Source: SHXR01 sp046160305
Lineage (GTDB): Bacteria > Pseudomonadota > Gammaproteobacteria > Burkholderiales > SG8-39
NCBI GenBank assembly: GCA_046160305.1
Contig: JBJXGX010000116.1
Span: 62,001-126,000, forward strand
Reading direction: 5' to 3'
Length of the DNA stretch: 64,000 nucleotides
Shown here: piece after piece, positions 1-8,244 of the stretch
Layout: the number at the start of each line of letters is the position of its first letter
Position numbering within the stretch: the first letter of the stretch is position 1
Position numbers and translations under genes: made by a program
The notes under the pieces: generated by a model
Database searches by the model: none
The model's input: only the letters and a program-made list of their open reading frames with translations
What the model was told of the DNA's origin: nothing

Positions 1-4
1 AACG

Positions 5-907
5 GTGAGTGCAGACTCGATGCCTATCGATTCGGTTTCCGCGCTGGTCAAGGCGCAGACGCTTGCAGAAGCGATGCCGTATATCCGGCGATTCCACGGT
101 AAGACTATCGTCGTCAAATATGGCGGCAACGCGATGATCGACGATGCGCTCAAGAGAAGCTTCGCCCAGGACGTCGTCCTGTTGAAGCTCGTTGGGATGA
201 ATCCGGTGGTGGTACATGGCGGTGGACCCCAGATCGAATCGCTCCTCGGCCGTCTTGGAAAAAAAGGCGCATTCGTGCAGGGCATGCGGGTCACCGACGA
301 CGAAACGATGGACGTCGTGGAAATGGTGCTGGGCGGCCAGGTCAACAAGGAGGTCGTGACGCTCATCAATCAGGCCGGCGGGCGCGCAGTGGGACTGACC
401 GGGCAGGACGGGGCCTTCGTGCGTGCGCGAAAAATGCTCGTGCAGTCGACCGAGCGACCTAACGAAATGCTCGATATCGGTCAGGTGGGCGAAATCGAAT
501 CGATTGATCCAGCCGTTATCAGGGTTCTCGAAGCGGGTGGCTTCATACCGGTGGTCGCACCGATTGGTGTCGGGGAGAACGGCGAGTCTTTCAATATCAA
601 TGCCGATCTCGTTGCCGGAAAGCTCGCCGAAGTCCTCAAGGCCGAAAAGCTGATCGTGCTGACAAACACCGCGGGCGTCTTGGATAAAGCGGGCAAGCTT
701 CTGACCGGCCTGACGCCGACCCAGGTCGACGCGCTGTTCGCCGACGGAACGATCCACGGTGGCATGTTGCCCAAGATCAGTGCGGCGCTCGATGCAGCCA
801 AAGGCGGCGTGAAAAGCGTGCACATCATCGACGGCAGGGTGGAGCACGCGCTGCTGCTCGAAATCATGACCGATCAAGGCGTCGGGACATTGATTCGGAG
901 CCACTGA
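5..907 (+). CDS. argB: Acetylglutamate kinase
   Basis: Phosphorylates N-acetyl-L-glutamate with ATP, the second step of the acetylated arginine pathway, in the cytosol. The 300-residue protein has the amino-acid-kinase signatures: KYGGNAM at about 38-44 (phosphate-binding lysine and glycines), HGGGPQI at 71-77, and a C-terminal NINADLVAGKLA segment followed by the nucleotide-binding VLTNTAGVLD. Length fits the family. The start is a GTG at base 5, so its ribosome-binding site and promoter lie outside the window. The next gene is on the other strand, so argB ends its transcription unit here. Identification is secure. Confidence 0.97.
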   Translation: MSADSMPIDSVSALVKAQTLAEAMPYIRRFHGKTIVVKYGGNAMIDDALKRSFAQDVVLLKLVGMNPVVVHGGGPQIESLLGRLGKKGAFVQGMRVTDDETMDVVEMVLGGQVNKEVVTLINQAGGRAVGLTGQDGAFVRARKMLVQSTERPNEMLDIGQVGEIESIDPAVIRVLEAGGFIPVVAPIGVGENGESFNINADLVAGKLAEVLKAEKLIVLTNTAGVLDKAGKLLTGLTPTQVDALFADGTIHGGMLPKISAALDAAKGGVKSVHIIDGRVEHALLLEIMTDQGVGTLIRSH

Positions 908-931
908 ATCAGGATGGCTGCGCAACGATAT

Positions 932-1393
932 TCACGCGAGCCGATGTCCCTCGGCCGCGACGATGCCGTCAAGATAGCCGTTCGCGGACGAATAGATCGT
1001 CAGGGCCCTGCGCCTCGGCGCAGGGCTGAACGACACATGTACCCATCGGCCAAATTCCAGAATAATCTGGTCGTAGTCGACCGTCGAGTTGACGATCGCG
1101 ATGGCGACCTGAATGGGTTCGCCGAATCCGGTGCAAACGAAATCGGCGGCCAGTCCCTGTTGGTGCTGCGAACCGGGCGTGCCGCCCACGATGCGGTTAA
1201 GCTCGGGACAGCGGTACCCGCTCGAGATTTCGATGGCCGAACCCAACACGACTTGAATCGAATCAAGGCCTGATGCAAGTCGGCGCAAGTTCGGGAGCAG
1301 TGACGAAGGCGGCGAGTTGTCGATGCCGCGTGCGATCGCGGTCTCGGAGTAGCAGAGTGATTCGATCGTGATCGGTGTCGGCCCGATCGACAT
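932..1393 (-). CDS. Peptidase M15A-family protein (D-Ala-D-Ala carboxypeptidase-like)
   Basis: Small predicted zinc peptidase of the M15_3 type, a fold used by phage endolysins and cell-wall D,D-peptidases. Visible motifs are SGYRCPELN, then SQHQQGLAADF giving the HxxxxxxD metal ligands, then WVHVSF giving the second histidine. I start it at the ATG at 1393 (153 aa). The frame stays open upstream to 1444, but that part encodes a repeat (QTHPD twice) with no similarity I recognise. No signal peptide is visible, so how it would reach peptidoglycan is unclear. It lies convergent to argB and interrupts the argB-nucleotidase-slmA order common in betaproteobacteria, so it may have been inserted. 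Family is fairly sure, function inferred. Confidence 0.8.
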   Translation of the reverse strand: MSIGPTPITIESLCYSETAIARGIDNSPPSSLLPNLRRLASGLDSIQVVLGSAIEISSGYRCPELNRIVGGTPGSQHQQGLAADFVCTGFGEPIQVAIAIVNSTVDYDQIILEFGRWVHVSFSPAPRRRALTIYSSANGYLDGIVAAEGHRLA

Positions 1394-1400
1394 GGCGTCC

Positions 1401-1431
1401 GGATGTGTCTGACGGTCTGGATGTGTTTGAC
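1401..1431. repeat. Pair of 13-bp direct repeats upstream of the M15 gene
   Basis: GGATGTGTCTGAC at 1401-1413 recurs as GGATGTGTTTGAC at 1419-1431, one mismatch with an 18-bp period. It lies just upstream of the chosen start of the minus-strand peptidase gene, so it could be a regulatory site, or a coding repeat if translation begins at 1444. Confidence 0.5.
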
Positions 1432-1519
1432 TATTGGTGCGCACACGCTGATTCTATTCGCACTGGAGAGCCGCGCTGCCCCGGCGCCCGCATAGAGACC
1501 CGCCGATTCGAGCCCGCTG

Positions 1520-2173
1520 ATGCTTCGACCCACCTGGGTATTTGACCTCGACAATACCCTTCACGATGCACGTCCCTTGATTCTTCCGCACATCGATCGG
1601 TCGATGACGCGTTATGTCGCTGAACATCTCGCGATCGACGAGGGCGCCGCAAACGCGCTACGGATCAAATTTTGGCGGGAGCATGGTGCGACATTGACCG
1701 GTTTGATGCGTCATCACGGCACCGACCCGCATCACTTTCTGTGGAATACCCATCAGTTTCCGGACCTCGAAAGGATGCTGATCTCGGAGGGCACCCTGCG
1801 TCAAACCTTGCGGCGGCTGCCTGGGCGGCGCATCGTGTTTTCCAACGCACCATTGTTCTATGTCGAGGCGGTGATCGAATTGCTCGGTATCGATCATCTG
1901 TTTGACGCGGTCTATAGCATCGAGTCGGTTGGTTTTCGATCGAAGCCGTCAGCCGTCGGCTTTCGCGCGGTGCTCGCCGCCGAACGGGTCGACCCGCGCG
2001 CGTGCATCATGGTCGAGGATTCGCTTGCCAACCTCCGCACCGCGAAGCGGATCGGAATGCGGACGGTCTGGGTGACCCGTGAAAGTCGATCGCCGGCCTA
2101 TGTCGATCTGCGTGTCGGCGCCCTTGCGGCGTTGCCGCGACGTCTTGGCGCGCTTCGCAAAAAGCGGAGCTAG
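1520..2173 (+). CDS. HAD-family pyrimidine 5'-nucleotidase
   Basis: Cytosolic haloacid-dehalogenase-fold phosphatase predicted to dephosphorylate pyrimidine nucleoside monophosphates, like yeast Sdt1. The core motifs are in order: FDLDNT (nucleophile D9 and acid D11), SNA at 108-110, lysine in RSKPS near 142 and the acidic pair in MVEDSLANL near 166-167. The helical cap lies between motifs I and II. At 217 aa it has the family length. It sits between argB and slmA as in many betaproteobacteria and probably shares a transcript with slmA, 59 bp downstream. The substrate is inferred from the subfamily, not from a sequence feature. Confidence 0.88.
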   Translation: MLRPTWVFDLDNTLHDARPLILPHIDRSMTRYVAEHLAIDEGAANALRIKFWREHGATLTGLMRHHGTDPHHFLWNTHQFPDLERMLISEGTLRQTLRRLPGRRIVFSNAPLFYVEAVIELLGIDHLFDAVYSIESVGFRSKPSAVGFRAVLAAERVDPRACIMVEDSLANLRTAKRIGMRTVWVTRESRSPAYVDLRVGALAALPRRLGALRKKRS

Positions 2174-2192
2174 CACTCACACAATCGTCGTC

Positions 2193-2206
2193 GATTCTGT
2201 AGAATC
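2193..2206. promoter_or_regulatory. Short palindrome upstream of slmA
   Basis: GATTCTGTAGAATC is a perfect 6-2-6 inverted repeat, 27 bp before slmA. It overlaps TAGAAT, which could be a -10 hexamer, but no convincing -35 lies at the right distance. It could be an operator or the -10 region of a local slmA promoter; evidence is weak. Confidence 0.25.
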
Positions 2207-2232
2207 CCGGCCCCTCACCGGGGAGTTAACAC

Positions 2233-2832
2233 ATGGCAGTGCGGACGGGCGAACGGAAGCTCCAGATTCTGCAGATCCTTGCAGAGATGCTGCAGGAGCC
2301 GAAAGCTGAGCGCATCACCACTGCGGCGCTCGCCGCGAAGTTGCAGGTCTCAGAGGCGGCGTTGTATCGGCACTTCGCGAGCAAGGCGCAGATGTTCGAG
2401 GGCCTCATCGAATTCATCGAACAGACGGTTTTCGGGCTCATCAACAAGGTTCAGGGTGACGAGCAGAGCCCCGCCAAGCAACTCCATGCGATTCTTACCA
2501 TGCTGCTTGGATTCGCCGAGAAGAATCCGGGGATGACGCGTGTGCTCGTCGGCGATGCCCTGGTCAACGAAGACGAGCGGCTGCAGGCGCGCATCAATCA
2601 ATTGCACGATCGGCTTGAGGCGACCATCAAGCAGTGCCTGCGCCTGATTGCAACCGAAGAGACCGCCGCCGCCGCCGATGCAGGATCAGTCCGTCCGATC
2701 GACGACGATACAGCGGCGCGGGCCAATGCGCTGCTTTGCTTCGTTATTGGTCGATGGCATCAATTCTCCAAATCCGGGTTCAAGCGGCGCCCCACTGAGC
2801 ACTGGGAGCGCCAATGGCCGCGATTGCGTTAG
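2233..2832 (+). CDS. slmA: Nucleoid occlusion factor SlmA
   Basis: TetR-fold DNA-binding protein that stops FtsZ rings forming over the nucleoid. The N-terminal helix-turn-helix covers about residues 29-50 (TTAALAAKLQVSEAALYRHF), followed by KAQMFEGLIEFIEQTVF as in SlmA/Ttk proteins. The all-helical C-terminal part is the dimer and FtsZ-contact domain. Length is 199 aa, as in the family. The ATG has a GGGGAG ribosome-binding site 8 bases upstream. The nucleotidase upstream matches the SlmA neighbourhood of other betaproteobacteria and separates it from ordinary TetR repressors. Confidence 0.92.
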   Translation: MAVRTGERKLQILQILAEMLQEPKAERITTAALAAKLQVSEAALYRHFASKAQMFEGLIEFIEQTVFGLINKVQGDEQSPAKQLHAILTMLLGFAEKNPGMTRVLVGDALVNEDERLQARINQLHDRLEATIKQCLRLIATEETAAAADAGSVRPIDDDTAARANALLCFVIGRWHQFSKSGFKRRPTEHWERQWPRLR

Positions 2833-2856
2833 AGTGGTCGCGCGACCGCCGTTATT

Positions 2857-2877
2857 CCCGCCCGTTGGCGCGGCGGG
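2857..2877. terminator. GC-rich hairpin between convergent slmA and moeB
   Basis: CCCGCC at 2857-2862 pairs with GGCGGG at 2872-2877 around a 9-base loop. It lies between two convergent stop codons. There is no T-tract on either strand, so it is at best a weak or factor-assisted terminator. Confidence 0.3.
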
Positions 2878-2906
2878 CGTCTGCGCGACAGTGCGCGCAC
2901 ACGGTC

Positions 2907-3671
2907 TTAGCGGTATCTGCATACCGGGCAACCCGGATCGCGCGGAACGCGAATGTTCTGCCACTCCATCGCGAGCGCATCCAGCATCATGAGTCGGCCG
3001 GAAAGCGGCTTGCCGATGTTCGCCAGGACTTTCAGCGCCTCGGCTGCCTGCATCGTTCCGATGATTCCGGTGAGCGGCGCAAATACGCCCATGACGGCGC
3101 AGCGCGTTTCTTCCGGAACATGGGCTTCCGGGAACAGGCAGGCGTAACACGGGCCATCCGGCTGCCGGACATCGAATACCGACACTTGACCGTCGAACCG
3201 AATTCCGGCGCCCGACACCAACGGCCGCTTGAACTTCACGCAGGCCCGGTTGATCGACTGGCGCGTCGCGAAGTTGTCGCAGCAGTCGAGAACGATGTCG
3301 GCAGCGGCGACTTCTCTCTCGAGCGTCGCACCCTCGAGTCGGACCTGAAGGGCAATCACCCGGACTTCCGGATTGATGCGGGCAAGGGTCGCACGGCCGG
3401 ACTCGACCTTGGGCCCGCCGATGGCGCTCGTGGTGTGCAGAATCTGGCGCTGCAGGTTCGTGAGATCAACGGTATCTGCATCGGCCAGCGTGATCGTTCC
3501 GACCCCGGCAGACGCGAGGTAGAAGGCGGCAGGAGAGCCGAGTCCACCGGCCCCGACGATCAGCGCCCGGGCCGATGCTATGCGCGCCTGCCCCTCGATC
3601 CCGATCTCGGGTAGCAGGATGTGCCGGGAATATCGGAGCAACTGGTCGTCATTCACCGCATCGAGGTCCAA
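2907..3671 (-). CDS. moeB: Molybdopterin-synthase adenylyltransferase / ThiF-MoeB-HesA family E1-like enzyme
   Basis: Activates the C-terminal glycine of a small ubiquitin-like sulfur carrier (MoaD or ThiS) by adenylation. Sequence shows the nucleotide loop GAGGLGSP at 40-47, the ADADTVDLTNLQRQ segment, DCCDNFATR near 128-136, a cysteine in EETRCAVMG (C190), and two CxxC zinc pairs (CYAC at 174-177, CPVC at 248-251). The 254-aa length is that of MoeB/ThiF without a rhodanese domain. A terminator separates it from ctpA upstream, so it has its own promoter or relies on readthrough. Whether it serves molybdopterin or thiamine cannot be settled; the gene symbol is provisional. Confidence 0.85.
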   Translation of the reverse strand: MDLDAVNDDQLLRYSRHILLPEIGIEGQARIASARALIVGAGGLGSPAAFYLASAGVGTITLADADTVDLTNLQRQILHTTSAIGGPKVESGRATLARINPEVRVIALQVRLEGATLEREVAAADIVLDCCDNFATRQSINRACVKFKRPLVSGAGIRFDGQVSVFDVRQPDGPCYACLFPEAHVPEETRCAVMGVFAPLTGIIGTMQAAEALKVLANIGKPLSGRLMMLDALAMEWQNIRVPRDPGCPVCRYR

Positions 3672-3726
3672 TGAGTCGATTCTCTGCTGGGACGAATGGG
3701 CTCAAGTCGAGCACCCACTCACGGTA

Positions 3727-3766
3727 AACGAAAAAAGCCGGGCTCAGATGCGAGCGCCGGCCTTTC
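3727..3766 (-). terminator. Rho-independent terminator after ctpA
   Basis: On the minus strand GCCGGC-GCTC pairs with GAGC-CCGGC around a 6-base loop, with one bulged base, and is followed at once by TTTTTTCGTTT. It lies 44 bases after the ctpA stop and ends the gpmA-envC-ctpA transcript before moeB. The plus-strand reading also ends in CTTTCTT but no gene uses it. Confidence 0.85.
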
Positions 3767-3809
3767 TTGGGCGAGCCCCCCGCAAGGGGCTCTGCGCCGC
3801 AACGCTGGA

Positions 3810-5222
3810 TCAGGTGTTGTCCGGCTTCGCGGCAGGGGGTTGCGAGACGACCGGCTGACCTTTGAGATGATTGATCGCCTGCTTTAACTGGAAGTCGTCC
3901 GCAGACCCAAACTCGACGGGTTTCTTTGGGTCGCCGGCGGCGGGTTGTGGCGCCGCGGGCTTGGGCGTGGCCGATGGCGTTTCCTCGGTCTTTCCTGCCT
4001 TGGCCGCTTCCTTGTCGTTGTCGAGATGCTTGAGCAGATCGGCTTCGCGAACCCGGCCTTGCGGCTGATCGGGATCATCCACCAGAATATCCGGAGCGAT
4101 GCCCTTGGCTTGGATCGAGCGCCCGTTCGGCGTGAAGTAGCGCGCCGTGGTCAGCTTGATTGCGGTGCTATTGCCCAATGGCATGATCGTCTGCACCGAC
4201 CCTTTGCCGAACGTTTGCGTGCCGATGATGGTTGCGCGTTTGTGGTCTTGCAGGGCGCCCGCCACGATTTCGGACGCGGACGCGGAACCGCCATTGACGA
4301 GAACGACCATCGGCACCGTTTTGGCCGCCGCCGGAAGATTGCGCAGGAAGTCGTCGTTACGCGCCCGGACGTAGTCTTCTGGTGACGCAATGTACTTTCG
4401 CTTGGCATCCTCGGTTCGGCCATCGGTTGACACGACGAGTACCTTTGGGGGCAGAAACGCGGCGGAGATGCCTACCGCACCGTTGAGCAAACCACCCGGG
4501 TCGTTGCGAAGGTCGAGAACCAGCCCCTTCATCGGCCCCTCTTTGAACAGGCGCACGAGATGTCGAACGAGGTCATCGCCGGTGTGCTCCTGGAACTGCG
4601 CAACGCGTACGTAACCGAACCCCGGCTCGATCATCTTCGATTTGACGCTTTGCACCTGGATCTCTTCCCGCACCAGGGTGAACAGCAACGGCTTATTTTC
4701 TCCCTTGCGGCTGATGGTAAGAATAATGCTCGTCTTCGGGCGGCCGCGCATGCGCTTGACTGCGTCATTGAGGGTCATCCCTTTGATTGGCGTATCGTCG
4801 AGCTTGATGATCAGGTCGCCCGGCTTGATGCCTGCACGATGCGCGGGCGTATCCTCGATCGGGGAGATGACTTTGACGAAGCCGTCTTCCATCCCGACCT
4901 CAATGCCAAGACCGCCGAAGCGACCCTGCGTACCGACCTGGAGTTCCTTGAACGCCTCCTGGTCGAGATACGCCGAGTGCGGGTCAAGACCGGTGAGCAT
5001 GCCGGTAATGGCCTCGCTGATGAGGCGCCGGTCTTCGACCGGTTCCACGTAATTCGACTTGATAGCGCCGAACACTTCAGCGAAATTGCGAAGCTCGTCA
5101 ACAGGCAATGGCAGCCGCGTCGACGAATCGCGTTGCGCGACCGCCGAAAAATTGAGGCTGAGAAGCACACCGCACAGAATTCCGACGAATACCAACCCGA
5201 TCTGCTTGAACTTGCCTCTCAT
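3810..5222 (-). CDS. ctpA: S41-family carboxy-terminal processing protease
   Basis: Periplasmic serine protease that trims C-termini of envelope proteins and, in relatives, controls peptidoglycan hydrolases. An N-terminal membrane anchor or signal spans about residues 7-28, a PDZ domain about 95-170 (GRFGGLGIEVG, PGDLIIKLDD), and the S41 catalytic domain about 185-390. The Ser-Lys dyad should be S315 in GGSASASEI and K340 in FGKGSVQT. The Pro/Ala-rich tail beyond about 410 looks disordered. It follows envC by 27 bp on the same strand, the usual order in betaproteobacteria, which fits a joint role in cell-wall remodelling. E. coli Prc is much longer; this is the shorter CtpA type. Confidence 0.93.
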   Translation of the reverse strand: MRGKFKQIGLVFVGILCGVLLSLNFSAVAQRDSSTRLPLPVDELRNFAEVFGAIKSNYVEPVEDRRLISEAITGMLTGLDPHSAYLDQEAFKELQVGTQGRFGGLGIEVGMEDGFVKVISPIEDTPAHRAGIKPGDLIIKLDDTPIKGMTLNDAVKRMRGRPKTSIILTISRKGENKPLLFTLVREEIQVQSVKSKMIEPGFGYVRVAQFQEHTGDDLVRHLVRLFKEGPMKGLVLDLRNDPGGLLNGAVGISAAFLPPKVLVVSTDGRTEDAKRKYIASPEDYVRARNDDFLRNLPAAAKTVPMVVLVNGGSASASEIVAGALQDHKRATIIGTQTFGKGSVQTIMPLGNSTAIKLTTARYFTPNGRSIQAKGIAPDILVDDPDQPQGRVREADLLKHLDNDKEAAKAGKTEETPSATPKPAAPQPAAGDPKKPVEFGSADDFQLKQAINHLKGQPVVSQPPAAKPDNT

Positions 5223-5249
5223 TATCTGAGCCTCTCCGCGGTCTATGAC

Positions 5250-6449
5250 CTACCGTAATGACACCCAGGAAAGCGGGTCGATCGCCCGGCCTTGGTGCCT
5301 CAATTCAAAGTATAAACCGGCCGAATCGTTGCCTCCGGTACGACCGACGGTTGCAATCGCATCGCCGGTACGCACCGCATCGCCGGGGCGACGCAGAAGC
5401 GACTCGTTGTTACCATAGATCGTCAGGTACGAATCACCATGATCGACGATCAACAGATTTCCAAATCCACGCATCCAATCGGCAAATACGATTCGCCCCG
5501 ACGCTACGGCACGGACCTCTTCACCTTCAGCGCCGCGAATAAATATGCCCTTCCATGATGGCCCACCCTCGGCGCGGGGTGCGCCGAACCGTCCGACTAC
5601 ATCGCCACGCACAGGGAGCCGTAGTCGGCCGCGCAGACTTGAGAATACACCCCGGGTGTCGCCCACTTCAGGAACTTTTTCATTGCGCTCAACGGGCTTA
5701 GGCGACGACGGCAGTGGAGCCCTTTCCCGGATTGCGCGACTCAGACGTTCGACCAGATCGGCGAGCCTTCGTTCATTCGCCTGCAAGGTCTGGAGACTGC
5801 GCCGCTGCTTTTGAATCTGTGTGGAAAGCCGATCCAGCACGCGTTGCCATTCAACCCGCTCACGTTCGAGCTTTGACCGCTCATCACGTGCTCGGGCTTC
5901 GAGTTTCGCCAGCTCCTCGGTTTTATCCCGGCTTTGGCGGGCGAGCTGACTTAATTCGTCGAGGCTCGCGCGCAAGCCCCGGATCAGTTCGCTTTGCGCG
6001 CGTGAAACATGCGAGAGATAGTGCAAATCGCGCGCAAGTGAATGCAGATCAGCCCTATTAAGCAGGAGTCGCAGCGTTCCAACCTCGCCGTGAACGTAGC
6101 GGAAATACAAAATCCGCTCCAGGCCCTTCGATCGCTGGGTGATATCGGCGTCTGTTCGCCGGATGCGGGCTTCGAGTTCGCGTTGTTCCTCGCGCGCTTT
6201 CTGTTGTGCCGCCTGGAATTCGCGATACGTGCGCGTCGCCTCCGAGATTCCGCGCTCGGAATCGCGCAACTGGTCGGCGACTTCCTTCCGGTCGCCTTCC
6301 GCCTCCGCCATCTCGCTTTTCAGGACTTCCAACTGGTCGCGGAGCGCTTTCAGCTCATCCTTCTCCGCGGCGATCGGGAAACCCGGCGAAAAAACGAGCA
6401 GGAGCGCGATGCCGAACGAGCCAAAGAGTCTGGTGAGACGGACATTCAA
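5250..6449 (-). CDS. envC: EnvC-type murein hydrolase activator (LytM/M23 domain)
   Basis: Periplasmic activator of cell-division amidases, controlled by FtsEX in E. coli. I start it at a TTG at 6449 that overlaps the gpmA stop (TTGA); this gives a clear signal peptide (residues 8-27, ending PIAA). The longer open frame upstream is only a shadow of gpmA. Residues about 30-260 are a long coiled coil and about 285-395 a LytM domain. Zinc-binding positions are lost: WKGIFIRG in place of HxGxD, and LYFELRHQG in place of LHFE. This is the degenerate state known for EnvC, so it should activate rather than cut. FtsE and FtsX are encoded at 23.8-25.4 kb. Confidence 0.9.
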   Translation of the reverse strand: MNVRLTRLFGSFGIALLLVFSPGFPIAAEKDELKALRDQLEVLKSEMAEAEGDRKEVADQLRDSERGISEATRTYREFQAAQQKAREEQRELEARIRRTDADITQRSKGLERILYFRYVHGEVGTLRLLLNRADLHSLARDLHYLSHVSRAQSELIRGLRASLDELSQLARQSRDKTEELAKLEARARDERSKLERERVEWQRVLDRLSTQIQKQRRSLQTLQANERRLADLVERLSRAIRERAPLPSSPKPVERNEKVPEVGDTRGVFSSLRGRLRLPVRGDVVGRFGAPRAEGGPSWKGIFIRGAEGEEVRAVASGRIVFADWMRGFGNLLIVDHGDSYLTIYGNNESLLRRPGDAVRTGDAIATVGRTGGNDSAGLYFELRHQGRAIDPLSWVSLR

Positions 6450-7195
6450 GCGCGTGCTGTGCCCTGTTTTGCCACTGCCTGCATCGCGGCGGCGATCCGT
6501 GTCTGATCGCCGAGGTAGTAACTCTTGAGCGGACGGAGCGCGTCGTCCAGCTCGTACACGAGCGGGGTGCCGGTTGGGATATTGAGCTCCACGATCTTGT
6601 CGTCGGCTACATTGTCGAGATACTTGACCAGCGCACGCAGCGAATTGCCATGCGCAACGATCACCACGCGCTTGCCCGCCCGGATTTCCGGTGCGATCAC
6701 ATTTGACCAATAGGGAATGACCCGCCCGACCGTATCCTTGAGGCATTCCGTGAGCGGGAATGCCATGCCATCAAGATTGCGATATCGGGGGTCCTGTGCT
6801 GCTTCACTGGCCGCCTCGGGCTTCATGGCCGGCGGGGGCATGTCGTAGCTCCTTCGCCACACGTGAACCTGCTTCTCGCCGAAACGTCGTGCCATCTCGG
6901 CCTTGTCGAGCCCTTGCAGATCACCGTAATGGCGCTCGTTCAGGCGCCAAGACGATCGCACGGGAATCCACATCCGATCCATCTGCTCTAGAGAAAGCCA
7001 AAGTGTCTTGATCGCGCGCTTGAGAACCGAGGTGTAAGCCAGATCAAAGTCGAACCCTTCGGCCTTCAGCAGCCGGCCTGCCTCGCGGGCCTCGATTTCC
7101 CCGTTCTCGGAGAGGGCTACGTCGACCCAACCGGTAAATCGATTCTCGCGATTCCATACACTTTCGCCATGCCGGACCAGGACGAGCTTATGCAT
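6446..7195 (-). CDS. gpmA: 2,3-bisphosphoglycerate-dependent phosphoglycerate mutase
   Basis: Interconverts 3- and 2-phosphoglycerate in glycolysis and gluconeogenesis. The N-terminus carries the phosphohistidine motif LVRHGESVWN (H9), then NRFTGWVDVALSENG, the ERHYGDLQGLDKAEM segment with the proton-donor glutamate, and the second histidine in VAHGNSLRALVKYL. Length is 249 aa, as for dPGM. AGGAAA lies 7 bases before the ATG. It heads a minus-strand operon with envC (overlapping) and ctpA, the standard betaproteobacterial arrangement. Confidence 0.97.
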   Translation of the reverse strand: MHKLVLVRHGESVWNRENRFTGWVDVALSENGEIEAREAGRLLKAEGFDFDLAYTSVLKRAIKTLWLSLEQMDRMWIPVRSSWRLNERHYGDLQGLDKAEMARRFGEKQVHVWRRSYDMPPPAMKPEAASEAAQDPRYRNLDGMAFPLTECLKDTVGRVIPYWSNVIAPEIRAGKRVVIVAHGNSLRALVKYLDNVADDKIVELNIPTGTPLVYELDDALRPLKSYYLGDQTRIAAAMQAVAKQGTARA

Positions 7196-7230
7196 GGATG
7201 CATTTCCTATGCGGATTGGAGCAGGCGATT

Positions 7231-7240
7231 CTATAATAGT
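7231..7240. promoter_or_regulatory. TATAAT-like element in the gpmA / rhodanese divergent region
   Basis: A perfect TATAAT occurs at 7232-7237 on the plus strand, and the same stretch reads TATTATAG on the minus strand. In the minus direction it would give gpmA a leader of about 30 bases. No good -35 is found at 16-18 bp in either direction, so assignment to one gene is uncertain. The rest of the 209-bp intergenic region shows nothing I recognise. Confidence 0.35.
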
Positions 7241-7404
7241 CAGTTCCTCCGTCCGCTGGGCGCGGGCGTTTATTGGTCAATGCATCGATTACAGCCGATT
7301 GCAGCCGCCCGTGATGCCGCGCTGATCCATGCCGCGCAATTGGCGCACGGTGGCATTGGGGTAGTCGTCCAGTTCCCAGAATCTTTTGAAATCGGGTAAT
7401 CAGT

Positions 7405-7818
7405 ATGTCGATGAAGTTCTTTACCGAGAATATGTTCTTGATCGCAGTTGCCTTCGTCAGCGGTGCAATGCTGATCTGGCCGCTCGTTCGTCGCGGCGGG
7501 GGGAGCGCTTCCATCGACACGGTCCGAGCCACCTTCATGATCAATCGCGAAGATGCGTTGCTGCTCGATGTGCGCGAAACGAACGACTATGCGAGCGGCC
7601 ATATTCTCAATGCGCGCAATGTTCCGCTCGCGCAACTGGACGATCGCGGCACCGACGTCGCGAAAAACAAGGCAAAGCCCGTGATCGTCTATTGCGCGAA
7701 CGGCCAGCGGGCCGGCGGCGCGATCGCGATCCTGAAGAAGCACGGTTTCGCGAACGTCGTCAATCTTAGCGGCGGTTTTGCGGCCTGGAAGTCGGCCGGA
7801 CTGCCGGTGGAGAAGTAG
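7405..7818 (+). CDS. Membrane-anchored rhodanese-like protein
   Basis: Single-domain sulfurtransferase-like protein. An N-terminal hydrophobic segment (about residues 10-27) anchors it, followed by a rhodanese domain from about 37 with the active-site loop VIVYCANGQRAGG (C97). Such a loop can carry a persulfide; the in vivo acceptor is unknown. It is the first gene of the rhodanese-grxC-secB-gpsA group found in many betaproteobacteria, similar to the YibN-grxC-secB-gpsA group of enterics. The grxC start follows 5 bases after its stop. Confidence 0.88.
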   Translation: MSMKFFTENMFLIAVAFVSGAMLIWPLVRRGGGSASIDTVRATFMINREDALLLDVRETNDYASGHILNARNVPLAQLDDRGTDVAKNKAKPVIVYCANGQRAGGAIAILKKHGFANVVNLSGGFAAWKSAGLPVEK

Positions 7819-7823
7819 CCATC

Positions 7824-8081
7824 ATGCCTTCGATCCGAATGTACGCAACCGACTGGTGTCCCTACTGTCAGCGAGCCGAGGCGCTTTTGCGAACGAAGGG
7901 CGTCACGATCATCGACAAGATCGATATCGATCGAAATCCTGAACGAAAGGAAGAGATGATTGCGAAAACGGGCCGGCGCACGGTTCCGCAGATTTTCATT
8001 GGCGAGCGCCATATCGGCGGATGCGATGATCTGCACGCGCTTGACAGCGCCGGCGCCCTCGACCCTTTGCTCGCCGAATAA
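7824..8081 (+). CDS. grxC: Glutaredoxin 3
   Basis: Small cytosolic thiol-disulfide oxidoreductase reduced by glutathione. The 85-residue protein has the dithiol site CPYC at 12-15, the cis-proline region TVPQIFIGERHIGG and the C-terminal DDLHALD helix of GrxC. It follows the rhodanese gene by 5 bases and precedes secB by 163 bases, which suggests co-transcription with the former and possibly a separate start for secB. Confidence 0.95.
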   Translation: MPSIRMYATDWCPYCQRAEALLRTKGVTIIDKIDIDRNPERKEEMIAKTGRRTVPQIFIGERHIGGCDDLHALDSAGALDPLLAE

Positions 8082-8244
8082 GCCGCGCCAACGTCGATAA
8101 CCACCCTGTTCGGTCCCCGCCGCCGGAGCTTCGGACATCCAAGATTTCACTCAACAAGCGGGCTTGCCCCCTCGTAACTCCCCATAACGCACGAGCACGC
8201 CGATTACGCGGGATAGCGCAATCGTCCGTTCCCAAGGAAACTGC

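Noticed and set aside
2814..3614. 266-codon frame antisense to moeB
   Set aside because: moeB motifs on the minus strand are unambiguous; this frame begins inside slmA.
4560..5258. 232-codon frame antisense to ctpA
   Set aside because: Opposes the signal, PDZ and catalytic regions of ctpA; no independent support.
6450..6746. N-terminal extension of the envC frame
   Set aside because: Overlaps gpmA in another frame and would bury the signal peptide.
7169..7399. 76-codon frame in the gpmA/rhodanese gap
   Set aside because: Begins within gpmA and has no motif; the region more likely holds divergent promoters.
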